Assembly: GCA_021797415.1 (NCBI GenBank)
Contig: JAJZZT010000549.1
Span: 1 to 10,237, forward strand
Source: Bacillota bacterium
Lineage (GTDB): Bacteria > Bacillota > Bacilli > Alicyclobacillales > SLC66
Reading direction: 5' to 3'
DNA length: 10,237 nucleotides
Part shown: positions 1 to 6,715 of the stretch, one piece after another
Layout of the letters: each line of letters starts with the position of its first letter
Numbering within the stretch: position 1 is the stretch's first letter
Notes under the pieces: generated by a model
What the model was told of the DNA's origin: nothing
What the model saw: only the letters and a program-made list of their open reading frames with translations
Database searches by the model: none
Program-made: the position numbers and the translations under genes

Positions 1-55
1 CTATCAACGTTCTGATTGCCTTCAAACACGACACCGCCCAGTATGGCCAACTTTT

Positions 56-805
56 TTACTTCACGCCGGATCCGCTTTGCAAGCGCACCCGGTCTATCTT
101 GACAAGACCCGCCACAATCAGGGACGCCACCAGATAAAACAGCGCCACGACCGGAATCGACACATCCTGGTTCCACCACACCACACCGATCGCTTCTCCG
201 GCCCAAAATGTTCCAAAGGAGGACATCATGACACCGACGATGAACTTCATGGTATTCTCCGGAACCGTCTGCAAAGGCTTACGCAACGCAACACCCGCGG
301 CGACAATCAACGCGAGCGCCACCACGCTGCCGCCGACGGCCGATCCCAGCGCGCGGGCCGACAAGCCCACGGTGATCACGATGAAAATGGATTCGAGTCC
401 CTCCAGAAAGACGCCGTTAAATGCGGTGACGGCGCCGAACGAATCAATTCCCGCGCCCCGGACGTCATGCTGTTTCTGGCGTTCCAACTCCTTTGCAAAA
501 GCCTGCCCTTCATCGTGCAGCGCCCTGTACCCCGAATAGCGGAGCACTGCTTTGCGCAGCCACCGCATCCCAAACAGAAGCATGATCAGACCCACAATAA
601 ATTGGACGGTCGCCAACTGAACCGCGTGGATGAGCGCAACCCCAAAAATAGCGACCAAGGCCGCCAGGACCGCCACCGCCCCCAGAGCTCCGGAAAAAGC
701 GGTGCGCCAGCCTTTTGTCAGCAGTACGGCCAACACGATGGTCAGCGCTTCCGTGAACTCCACACCAGTTCCAAGAAAACTCGCACCTGCAACATACCAG
801 TTCAT
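56..805 (-). CDS. Polytopic membrane protein, COG4280 type
   Basis: A 249-residue integral membrane protein with about seven hydrophobic segments. The N-terminal half carries a glutamate pair inside a membrane segment (GVEFTEALTIVLAV, E16 and E19). The second half carries a matching pair (FLEGLESIFIVI, E135 and E138). The second motif resembles the REGLE motif of FTR1-type iron permeases, and paired acidic motifs in two halves suggest an ion transporter, but the substrate is unknown. A charged cytosolic linker (about 95-120) separates the halves. I recognise the overall pattern as the uncharacterised COG4280 family; this is from memory of the family, not a search. The ATG is preceded by AGGTGA a few bases upstream. 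A promoter candidate lies at 856-885. The gene is outside the mobile element. Confidence 0.8.
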   Translation of the reverse strand: MNWYVAGASFLGTGVEFTEALTIVLAVLLTKGWRTAFSGALGAVAVLAALVAIFGVALIHAVQLATVQFIVGLIMLLFGMRWLRKAVLRYSGYRALHDEGQAFAKELERQKQHDVRGAGIDSFGAVTAFNGVFLEGLESIFIVITVGLSARALGSAVGGSVVALALIVAAGVALRKPLQTVPENTMKFIVGVMMSSFGTFWAGEAIGVVWWNQDVSIPVVALFYLVASLIVAGLVKIDRVRLQSGSGVK

Positions 806-855
806 CCGCTCACCTGCCTTTCTGTTGATTCGCGGCGCATACGACGAACAATTTA

Positions 856-885
856 ACTCTAGCGCAGGCTTACACAGAGCGTCAA
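856..885 (-). promoter_or_regulatory. Candidate sigma-A promoter of the COG4280 gene
   Basis: Read on the minus strand: -35 TTGACG (880-885), 18-bp spacer, -10 TAGAGT (856-861). The match is 5/6 and 4/6. It lies about 50 bp upstream of the ATG at 805 and is the best sigma-A-like pair I see there. Confidence 0.4.
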
Positions 886-1136
886 TGCCTTATTGGGAAA
901 AACTCCGTCAAGGCCATGGGATAACCGTATGGGCGGTTGTTCAAAAAGGGGGCAGAACTCTTTGGCGCATGGCTGCGTCATCGCCAGAAACGCTCCGAAA
1001 TGCAGGAGACCCGCACGGTCGCCCCCTTGCGTAGGACAATCGTGCAGGTCTCCATAGCGCGCCGACAAACCGCATGGCGCGGCCGGGCGCGGAACTTTGC
1101 GGCGCATGACGCAGCAGCGCTTCACGCAGCGCTCAT
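886..1136. other. Host intergenic region with inverted repeat, no gene seen
   Basis: No convincing gene; open frames here lack ribosome-binding sites and protein-like composition. It contains an inverted repeat with 13-nt arms (1005-1017 and 1041-1053, one mismatch, starting GGAGACC and ending GGTCTCC) around a 23-nt loop. A 12-bp near-tandem duplication built on GCAGCGCTTCAC lies just before the left attachment site. The 13-mer GGTTGTTCAAAAA (935-947) recurs at 9438-9450. Before insertion this DNA would have been the sequence downstream of tRNA-Leu. Confidence 0.5.
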
Positions 1137-1191
1137 GATGCGGTCAAGAGGACTTGAACCTCCACGGGGTTGCCCCCACAGGAACCTGAAT
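1137..1191 (-). repeat. Left attachment site, detached tRNA-Leu 3' fragment
   Basis: Identical over 55 bp to 7815-7869. Read on the minus strand, 1191 to 1139 correspond to the tRNA from the last base of the 5' anticodon stem through the discriminator base. The tRNA 5' half is missing and is replaced by element DNA, so this copy cannot fold as a tRNA. It marks the distal end of the element. Confidence 0.92.
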
Positions 1192-1251
1192 TTCACAAGG
1201 GGGGTGAATGGGCAAAAAGCTGCGCCGCAACAGGGTTTTTCAATGCGCGTA

Positions 1252-1269
1252 TCTTGTGCGACCACAAGA
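1252..1269. repeat. Inverted repeat in the left leader
   Basis: Perfect 7-bp arms TCTTGTG (1252-1258) and CACAAGA (1263-1269) around loop CGAC. It lies 61 bp inside the left attachment site. No T-tract follows, so it is not a terminator. It could be an arm-type recombinase or regulator site. Confidence 0.45.
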
Positions 1270-1320
1270 CTGTGTTGCCTTCTGTCTAGTGTGGCATGTA
1301 TTCCTTCATATGTCAACGCG

Positions 1321-1353
1321 CTCGATATAGTAAGCAATTGCTTAGATATCGAG
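1321..1353. repeat. 33-bp near-perfect palindrome upstream of recombinase 1
   Basis: Outer arms CTCGATAT (1321-1328) and ATATCGAG (1346-1353) enclose an inner perfect palindrome TAAGCAATTGCTTA (1331-1344). Only the junctions (AG versus G) break symmetry. It lies 35 bp upstream of the -35 box of the recombinase 1 promoter, in AT-rich DNA. The size and symmetry suit a dimeric protein site (operator) or a cruciform near a replication origin. Confidence 0.6.
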
Positions 1354-1369
1354 CAATCTATTATTAAGA

Positions 1370-1387
1370 ACATAATATGTATTATGT
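1370..1387. promoter_or_regulatory. Inverted repeat abutting the -35 box, possible operator
   Basis: Arms ACATAAT (1370-1376) and ATTATGT (1381-1387) with a 4-nt centre, ending one base before the -35 box. The half-site ACATAA recurs downstream at 1422-1427 and 1456-1461, on either side of the presumed transcript start. This spacing would suit a repressor of recombinase 1, but no regulator gene is recognisable in the element. Confidence 0.4.
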
Positions 1388-1388
1388 A

Positions 1389-1417
1389 TTGTATTTTGGC
1401 GAAAAGCATGCTATATT
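1389..1417 (+). promoter_or_regulatory. Promoter of recombinase 1
   Basis: -35 TTGTAT (1389-1394), 17-bp spacer, -10 TATATT (1412-1417) with an extended -10 TGC (1409-1411). A start near 1424 gives a leader of about 54 nt before the ATG at 1478. Confidence 0.6.
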
Positions 1418-1477
1418 CGGCACATAACACATCGGAACTGGCGACCGCACTGAGTACATAATACAGGAGTGAACCCC

Positions 1478-2347
1478 ATGAACCTGATTGATGCCTTTCT
1501 GGAGGTACAGCGGTCGTTGAAGTCTCCCCACACGTTGGTCGCATACCGTCTTGACTTAATCGCCTGGGAGACGTTTCTGAACAGCACCCCCCTGGCGAGC
1601 GCCACCTCGCGTCATGTTATCGAGTACCGTCATCAACTGGCGGATAACGGCAAGAAACCGGCCACGATCAACCGCGCCTTGGCGTCACTCAAATCATTTT
1701 ACGCCTGGACGACCGACAACGGATACACGTCGTCTAATATCACCGCCAGCGTCAAGATGAAGCGCGCAACAGTCGATAACACGACGCTCAAATGGCTGAC
1801 GCCGCAGCAGACCGAAACGCTGATACTGACACTTGACGCCCGGCAGCGCCCTGCCGATATTCGCGACAAGGCCATTCTGTACTGCATGCTGTACGCGGGA
1901 TTACGTGTCAGCGAAGTGTGCGCGCTTCAAGTGGACGACGTGACGCTGAAGCGCGGGGAATCGTCCATCCTCGTCCGGTTCGGCAAGGGAGACAAATCCC
2001 GCACGGTACCGGCGAACGACAAACTGACGTTGGCCCTTCGCGTTTGGTTAGCCGAACGCAATCTGTACAAGCTGTCGGCCAATTCGACCAATCTGTTCGT
2101 ATCCGAACGTCTTGGCCATCTGACGCGCTCCGGCATTGATGCCATGGCCAGTGAACGGTACCGCGCGGCGGGCATTGACGGTCACTCGTCGCATTCACTG
2201 CGGCACACATTCGCCAAGCGTCTGGCGGAACGCGGCGTCCGACTCGAAGAGATTGCCAAGCTGTGTGGTCATACCAGCATCCAGACGACGATGATCTACG
2301 TCACCCCGTCGGCCACGGAGCTAAGACGGGCGGTACAGATGCTGTAA
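1478..2347 (+). CDS. Tyrosine recombinase 1 (XerC/D-like integrase)
   Basis: Site-specific recombinase of 289 residues that cuts and rejoins DNA through a 3'-phosphotyrosine. The N-terminal SAM-like core-binding domain spans about 1-90 and the catalytic domain about 105-289. The full catalytic set is present: R143 (AGLRVSEVCAL), K170 (FGKGDKS), H239 and R242 (HSLRHTF), H265 (LCGHTSIQTT) and nucleophile Y274. The start is ATG 1478, 8 nt after AGGAG; a GTG at 1469 overlaps that site and is unlikely. It is XerC-sized, without a long N-terminal arm-binding extension. It is the first gene inside the left attachment site and reads inward. It could be the integrase, an excision partner of recombinase 2, or a resolvase for multimers of the circular form. 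Confidence 0.93.
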   Translation: MNLIDAFLEVQRSLKSPHTLVAYRLDLIAWETFLNSTPLASATSRHVIEYRHQLADNGKKPATINRALASLKSFYAWTTDNGYTSSNITASVKMKRATVDNTTLKWLTPQQTETLILTLDARQRPADIRDKAILYCMLYAGLRVSEVCALQVDDVTLKRGESSILVRFGKGDKSRTVPANDKLTLALRVWLAERNLYKLSANSTNLFVSERLGHLTRSGIDAMASERYRAAGIDGHSSHSLRHTFAKRLAERGVRLEEIAKLCGHTSIQTTMIYVTPSATELRRAVQML

Positions 2348-2395
2348 GAAAAGAAGGATACCATCCGGAAAAGTCGGGCCGCGTCCGTTTTTTTG

Positions 2396-2424
2396 TTGTG
2401 GAAATTCTGGAAGTCGCGTAAGAT
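2396..2424 (+). promoter_or_regulatory. Weak promoter candidate before the membrane-anchored protein gene
   Basis: -35 TTGTGG (2396-2401), 17-bp spacer, -10 TAAGAT (2419-2424). Matches are 3/6 and 4/6. If real, transcription would begin near 2431, after the AGGAGG at 2425-2430, which would favour the GTG at 2457 as translation start. Cotranscription with recombinase 1, 97 bp upstream, is equally possible. Confidence 0.25.
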
Positions 2425-2444
2425 AGGAGGTATCTGAAAGCGGG

Positions 2445-3119
2445 GTGAATTGCCCAGTGAAGCGCAAGCGAAAACAGTGGCCGTTGATATTTCTGGGTTC
2501 CACCATGGCGTTTCTGGCGTTGGTCATCGTCATCATAGCTACATCAGGCCCCAGAGAGACCGGCCGCACCAGCGCGTCCAGTTCCGTGCATAACCCAAAG
2601 CCGAAAATAACGCCCGCCTTGCAGAAGACAAATCCCCATTCCGGGCAAAGTCATGCACATTCAGCACTGAAGCACTACCAGCAGGAAACGGAACCTGTTG
2701 TATTATTTCTGAATACGGGGTACGCGCAGTTCGCTGGCGAATGGACTCAGATGAACTCCGATCTAGACAAAGCCAGTGTAAACGTCTCTCAGAAACTGGC
2801 AGAGATGAGAAGCGCCCTTGGAACCGCTGAGAGCATGAAAAATCAGCTTCTGGGAAATGTTCCGTCGTCCAAATTCCAAGGCGTCCCCGGAGACTTGACC
2901 AATGGTGTGAGCTACCAGCTAAACTCTTCCGTCAGCGACTATACGACTGCTTACGTGGACTTCGTGGCAGCGCTACAGCGGGGCATCAAATTCCAGAGCA
3001 CGTCCAATTCGCTCGACCTTCTGGCGTACAAAAATGGCATGACACAGGGTTTTAAGTCCGCGCGCACCGCCCAAGGAGAATTACAGACAGCGGAATCTGA
3101 TTTGAATCTCAATCAGTAA
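2445..3119 (+). CDS. Membrane-anchored protein of unknown function
   Basis: 224 residues from GTG 2445. A basic N-terminus (KRKRK) is followed by one hydrophobic segment at about 12-33, predicting an N-in signal anchor. A Ser/Pro/Lys-rich linker (about 35-75) follows, then a soluble, mostly helical domain (about 76-224) that would lie outside the membrane, rich in Gln, Ser, Asn and Ala. There is no lipobox and no catalytic motif that I recognise. The start is uncertain: AGGAGG (2425-2430) lies 14 nt before GTG 2445, whereas GGGGTG (2442-2447) lies 9 nt before GTG 2457, which would give a cleaner MKRKRK start. It is cargo of the element. Its function is not inferable from the sequence; cell-surface interaction or interference with other elements is speculation. 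Confidence 0.75.
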   Translation: MNCPVKRKRKQWPLIFLGSTMAFLALVIVIIATSGPRETGRTSASSSVHNPKPKITPALQKTNPHSGQSHAHSALKHYQQETEPVVLFLNTGYAQFAGEWTQMNSDLDKASVNVSQKLAEMRSALGTAESMKNQLLGNVPSSKFQGVPGDLTNGVSYQLNSSVSDYTTAYVDFVAALQRGIKFQSTSNSLDLLAYKNGMTQGFKSARTAQGELQTAESDLNLNQ

Positions 3120-3578
3120 CCTTGTCGAGCCATTATCCGGTTCACATTCATAGACGACGTGGACCTTTTCATGCGAGTGTAGGCACCCTGCTCAATTGAC
3201 ACTTGCATTCGATCACTAGCACGCAATTACGGCCATACCTTCTTCTGAAATGACTCTATACCCGCCCAGTGACGGGTTCGTCGAGGCGCGCGATTCTGCA
3301 GAACCAACGAACTTTTTCGCCACCAACGTCTGATTAGTCCGACGTGCCTTACTTCGCTGAGCGTCAAACACCGCAAAAGGCCATCGATCGACTCCGGGCA
3401 ACGCCTACTGCCGGCACCGTGCCACCCCTTTGCAAGAGATCGGGTGTTTGCGCACTGTTCATCCGCTTCGTGCCGGATGAACATTCAGTTCAAGTTGTCA
3501 GATTCCTGTTATGAAGAGAAGCGAAATAATCGTCACCATAGCCTTATCCGAGACCGCTGAGTATTATTGTATTTTTGG
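3120..3578. other. Non-coding stretch between convergent genes
   Basis: About 460 bp with no supported gene. Two overlapping minus-strand frames (within 3216-3484) have no ribosome-binding site and no family I recognise; they may be remnants of a decayed gene. The clear structural feature is the perfect hairpin at 3456-3483. A bidirectional terminator follows at 3579-3608. Confidence 0.5.
3456..3483. repeat. Perfect 10-bp inverted repeat (hairpin)
   Basis: Arms TGTTCATCCG (3456-3465) and CGGATGAACA (3474-3483) with an 8-nt loop. Neither strand has a T-tract after the stem, so it is not an intrinsic terminator. It could be a protein-binding site, a structure of a replication origin, or the end of a decayed repeat. 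Confidence 0.55.
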
Positions 3579-3608
3579 AAAACGAGCGCCACAACGTACG
3601 CTCGTTTT
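3579..3608. terminator. Bidirectional intrinsic terminator
   Basis: A 10-bp stem, AAAACGAGCG (3579-3588) with CGCTCGTTTT (3599-3608), and a 10-nt loop. The plus strand continues with a T-rich run (TTTTTGTTTTG), and the minus strand leaves the stem through TTTTCC. It sits between the convergent genes ending at 3119 and 3634. It is only 25 bp from the stop of the minus-strand gene and probably serves that one chiefly. Confidence 0.75.
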
Positions 3609-3633
3609 TGTTTTGTGCTTGCGGGGATTGTAA

Positions 3634-4644
3634 CTACGCTTTCGCTGAAAACGTGAAAACAAATGGCTTCCACGTCTGGTTGAAGTTATCACTTGTTACG
3701 GGAATGGTCAGGGTATAGGAGCCGCCATTACTGCGCGAACCCGTGAACTCTATCACGTCCTCTGTCACTACCCCGTCAGCAATAGTGGTGGGAAACGAGG
3801 GGTAGCCGCTGTTGTACAGATCCGATTGGCTTAGCTGGGTGGAGCCTTGGACCAGCGTGTCTTGAGCCGAGTCGTCTATGGTAACGTTGGCCCCAGACTT
3901 GTTCTTGGCGGTCAGGTGGATCCTGACTGTGTTGTGGCCAACAGAAACCTTTGTCACGGTGATTGTCAATCCGTACTCAGTGAAAGGCCGTATGCCCATA
4001 ATGGTGTGGATTGCCGGGTCGATAGCTTGCCCCTGCGTTACCCCAATAACATCGGATGCACGGATCATGGGGTCTATTATGGTCCCCCCATAGGAGTTCT
4101 TGCCAGTAAACGCGCCAGCGATTTTGCCCTTGATTTCGATGTAATTTCCTTGTTGGAGGCGGGGTTGACCAGAAACTCCGACGAGAACAGCCTCATTGTT
4201 GTTTGCGGGGTCTAGGTACACTTGGTAAACGGTCACGCCACCGGAATACTGTGGTGTCTCAAAAATCTGACCGTATACGTCAACCGTTTTGCCCTTGTAT
4301 TTGGCCGCATTCGATGCAACCGTTGCCCAACTGGAATTTGTAAATGCACCCTTTGTCGAGCCTGACGTCGTGGAACCAACCGACGCCGGACGCAACACCA
4401 GAGCGTCTTTGCTCCAAGCAGATGTAACGCCAGCCACCTTGAGTGCTCCGAGGACAGCGTCGGATTGGATGAATGTCCTACCGCCCACGCTCAGAGATGA
4501 GGCATGTGCCACCAACTTACTGCCCACAAAAATCGGCGTTGTCGTCTCCTGCGCCCGGACAAACGTGGTAGCTGCCCACGCCGCCGACGTACTGAACAGT
4601 GTACCAGCCACAAAAGCCGCTATGTACCCCAGCGGTTTTTTCAT
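3634..4644 (-). CDS. Exported protein: stalk, OB-like and DUF4352-like regions
   Basis: 336 residues. A signal peptide spans about 1-25 (MKK, hydrophobic core, cleavage near AAWA-A) with no lipobox cysteine, so the protein should be released or wall-associated. Residues about 35-87 resemble the copper-amine-oxidase N-terminal stalk domain common in exported Bacillales proteins. Residues about 100-202 (YKGKTVDVYGQIFE, then YIEIKGKIAG) resemble an OB-fold of the tRNA_anti-like type. Residues about 215-335, with alternating beta strands (TVRIHLTAKNKSGANV), resemble the immunoglobulin-like DUF4352 fold. The copper-binding catalytic part of amine oxidases is absent, so no oxidase activity is implied. 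The ATG follows GGGG by 7 nt. It has its own promoter (4688-4716) and a terminator after the stop. Domain names are from pattern recognition. Confidence 0.8.
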   Translation of the reverse strand: MKKPLGYIAAFVAGTLFSTSAAWAATTFVRAQETTTPIFVGSKLVAHASSLSVGGRTFIQSDAVLGALKVAGVTSAWSKDALVLRPASVGSTTSGSTKGAFTNSSWATVASNAAKYKGKTVDVYGQIFETPQYSGGVTVYQVYLDPANNNEAVLVGVSGQPRLQQGNYIEIKGKIAGAFTGKNSYGGTIIDPMIRASDVIGVTQGQAIDPAIHTIMGIRPFTEYGLTITVTKVSVGHNTVRIHLTAKNKSGANVTIDDSAQDTLVQGSTQLSQSDLYNSGYPSFPTTIADGVVTEDVIEFTGSRSNGGSYTLTIPVTSDNFNQTWKPFVFTFSAKA

Positions 4645-4687
4645 GTTGTCGCCCCTTTTCTCATTTCTGGGAATCTAGTTCCTACTC

Positions 4688-4716
4688 AGTTTACGCTCAC
4701 CAAATTGAAATATCAA
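4688..4716 (-). promoter_or_regulatory. Promoter of the exported protein gene
   Basis: Read on the minus strand: -35 TTGATA (4711-4716), 17-bp spacer, -10 TAAACT (4688-4693). Matches are 5/6 and 4/6. It lies 43 bp upstream of the ATG at 4644, so this gene can be expressed independently of the primase upstream. Confidence 0.55.
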
Positions 4717-4736
4717 CCATTTCGGAGGTGATTTTT

Positions 4737-4865
4737 GTGTCGCTGACAATCCAATTTTGGAGACGTTGTCCGACATTCAAAAGGCCCGAAGATCACGACA
4801 AATTGACATGGTATTGTCAATTGGGATTCAGTTTACGACAACATGTTTATAATGTCTTACAATAG
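4737..4865 (+). CDS. Possible 42-residue small protein
   Basis: GTG-started frame of 42 codons preceded by a strong ribosome-binding site, CGGAGGTGA (4723-4731), with a 5-nt spacer. The product is basic and rich in aromatic residues (QFWRRCPTFKRP, LTWYCQLGF), has two cysteines and no membrane segment, and resembles nothing I recognise. It lies alone on the plus strand between two minus-strand genes. An 8-bp inverted repeat (4801-4822) lies within the frame. The ribosome-binding site is the only real support; the frame could be fortuitous. Confidence 0.35.
   Translation: MSLTIQFWRRCPTFKRPEDHDKLTWYCQLGFSLRQHVYNVLQ
4801..4822. repeat. Inverted repeat with a TTGACA-like arm
   Basis: Perfect arms AATTGACA (4801-4808) and TGTCAATT (4815-4822) with a 6-nt centre. 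Each arm contains a consensus -35 box (TTGACA), one per strand, but no good -10 follows at 16-18 bp on either strand. An operator-like site between the exported-protein gene and the primase gene is plausible. Confidence 0.4.
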
Positions 4866-4916
4866 GTGGCGTCGAACAGTATGAGGAATGTATTATATGC
4901 ATGGGAAAGACTGCAC

Positions 4917-6335
4917 TCAGGACGTAATCCTCACTCGCATATCCTTCTGCATTTGACGGCTGGCCAGGTCCGAAATTCTGATGCAAGCGTTGAATACCTG
5001 CCTTACAGTTTGATCATCACCGATTGGAAGTAGCCGCGAGCCATCCAGTTTCTCCGTGAGATAGTCCCAATGATAAACGGTAGCTAAGCGGTCTCGCATG
5101 CTCCCCTTTCGCTCAATCTGAAGTGCGCCCTCTTTAACTAACCAACGCATGACCGTTTGTACTGTTTTGACGTCAACTCCGGCAATGTCCACCAAGCTCG
5201 CAAGCGATACATAAAAAACACCGTCTTCATGAAACATTCTCCCCACTATAATCAGCGCCCAAATCACACGTGCATGTTTTCGATTTTCGAAATACGTCAC
5301 TACCAGTAAATCATCATACGTTAGAGGACAATCCCTGGTGGCAACAGTGTACAGCCGATATTCCGGGTTATCATATACGTAATCCACGCAACGGCTCGCT
5401 TCACTCACCAGGTGCGGTAAGTCACGTTCATTCGTGCGTCCCTGTGACCACTGTTCACGAATCCATTCTTGCAACTGTTCCCCTGCTCCGCCGCGGTCCA
5501 ATCCTTGATGCCTCAGATACAGCGCGACAAGGAACTGGCAGTTGTGACGTGTACCCTTACCAGGCAACCCCTCTTCATAGAGTCGTTTAGCACGGTCGCG
5601 AACTTCGTTCGTTGGTACGCGGCGGAGGAACATCTCCGCTATGGTGGTTTTGGGGGTTACTGAGTCATCATCGTCCGCCGCACTTGAACTGATGTCTCGC
5701 CTATCCAATGACAGAGCCGTCGAAATTGCACTGATCACACGCTCCATCGGAACAGGCATTATCGACGAAAAATATCCCCAACCTTCCACCGATGTTTCCA
5801 AGGTAAATCGATCCACGTACGCCGCCAACATTCCCGACTTCTTATGGTAGGCCAAGGGCAACTTTACCCCGCGCCCGTTTACGCTTTCTGGACGCAGTTC
5901 CACGCCCGAACTATAATCGCCGAGTTGGCCAAGAATCGCTCTTCCAAAAGCTGCAACACTCTCGATCTTCAATGCTCGATCGAAGAAAACCTGGACGTGA
6001 TACCCCTTCATTCCACTGAACATCACGTGAATGTCATCGGGCAACAAGCCACAACGCAAGAGCGTCGTTACAATCGCGCGCACACGTATTTCTTGTCGCT
6101 CGGCATCACCTTCGGCATCCACGTCAAAAAACAAAAACATGGATGCTTTCCCTGCGTAAAACACTCCGACTGTTCTGTCCCCCCGGATATGCGCCTCGAC
6201 GATGGAGTCCGTCAGGATGTGTTTTTGTTCTCGCCAGCGAACCTCCCCGGTGGACGTCTGATACTGCTCGATGAATGGACTGCGCGCCCTGATCATCAAT
6301 CGATTCATCTGGTCGCGAACAGCTTCGATAGTCAC
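4917..6335 (-). CDS. Archaeo-eukaryotic-type primase with winged helix
   Basis: 472 residues. The N-terminal part (about 35-180) has the marks of an AEP primase/PrimPol: metal-binding D71 and D73 in FLFFDVD; SGMKGYHVQVFFD (107-119) with the motif II histidine H113; then VELRPE (145-150) and GVKLPLAYHKKSG (156-168). The last resembles the primase domain of TOTE-type systems. Residues about 237-320 look like a helical PriCT-type region, and about 345-420 a winged helix (VSLASLVDIAGVDVKTVQTV). It should make primers or start replication of the element, with the winged helix perhaps binding the origin. No helicase is fused or adjacent, so the host helicase would be needed. The start is GTG 6335, with GGGGTGATC upstream at a rather long spacing; ATG at codon 10 is the alternative. 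Confidence 0.85.
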   Translation of the reverse strand: MTIEAVRDQMNRLMIRARSPFIEQYQTSTGEVRWREQKHILTDSIVEAHIRGDRTVGVFYAGKASMFLFFDVDAEGDAERQEIRVRAIVTTLLRCGLLPDDIHVMFSGMKGYHVQVFFDRALKIESVAAFGRAILGQLGDYSSGVELRPESVNGRGVKLPLAYHKKSGMLAAYVDRFTLETSVEGWGYFSSIMPVPMERVISAISTALSLDRRDISSSAADDDDSVTPKTTIAEMFLRRVPTNEVRDRAKRLYEEGLPGKGTRHNCQFLVALYLRHQGLDRGGAGEQLQEWIREQWSQGRTNERDLPHLVSEASRCVDYVYDNPEYRLYTVATRDCPLTYDDLLVVTYFENRKHARVIWALIIVGRMFHEDGVFYVSLASLVDIAGVDVKTVQTVMRWLVKEGALQIERKGSMRDRLATVYHWDYLTEKLDGSRLLPIGDDQTVRQVFNACIRISDLASRQMQKDMRVRITS

Positions 6336-6359
6336 AGTAATGTGCGATCACCCCAATAC

Positions 6360-6365
6360 ATTATA
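6360..6365 (-). promoter_or_regulatory. -10 box of the primase promoter
   Basis: A consensus TATAAT on the minus strand, 24 bp before the GTG start. The upstream 16-18 bp spacing holds no good -35 box, so the promoter may be activator-dependent or weak. The predicted transcript leader is short, beginning close to the GGGGTGATC ribosome-binding site. Confidence 0.4.
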
Positions 6366-6634
6366 CCTGATCATAATATGAGAGAATAGTGTCGTCCACA
6401 AACACGGCGAGGGACGGATTCTGCGCGTTTATTGTTGCATTATTCTTCTGGGGAGCGGTATCTGATTCATCACCTCACTAGGTGTGATAATTTTCCCCTA
6501 TTGACGCTTCTTTGGCACATCCGATGGACGTTTATACCGTGGAGAAGTCTGTGTTTGTAGCGAAAGCAGAAGTCGATGCGTTGAGCCGGGGTGCGGACTG
6601 CCCCTACGAACCCCGCGCCCATCACGCCCCTAGC

Positions 6635-6715
6635 GTCTCCTTCGTCGGCTACGCCCACTTTATCGGCCACACCTACTACTTCCGCTACGTCGGCTACGCC
6701 CGTGTCGCCCTCTCT
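6635..6715. repeat. Degenerate 9-bp tandem repeats
   Basis: Nine consecutive 9-bp units related to GTCGGCTAC, which is exact at 6644-6652 and 6689-6697; units such as ATCGGCCAC, TTCCGCTAC and ACCTACTAC lie between. In the plus frame this reads as 3-residue repeats (VGY, IGH, FRY). Read on the minus strand the units resemble GTAGCCGAC and encode VAD/VAE/VGV repeats. It looks like a decayed micro-repeat tract. Confidence 0.5.

Noticed and set aside
859..1125. Minus-strand frame of 88 residues in the host intergenic region
   Set aside because: No ribosome-binding site, overlaps the promoter candidate and inverted repeats, composition not protein-like.
1139..1191. Second tRNA-Leu gene
   Set aside because: The 5' half (acceptor, D arm, most of the anticodon 5' stem) is absent; it is the attachment-site copy of the 3' part only.
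2365..2394. Intrinsic terminator after recombinase 1
   Set aside because: There is a run of seven T, but the only stem I find is 4 bp with a large loop, too weak to call.
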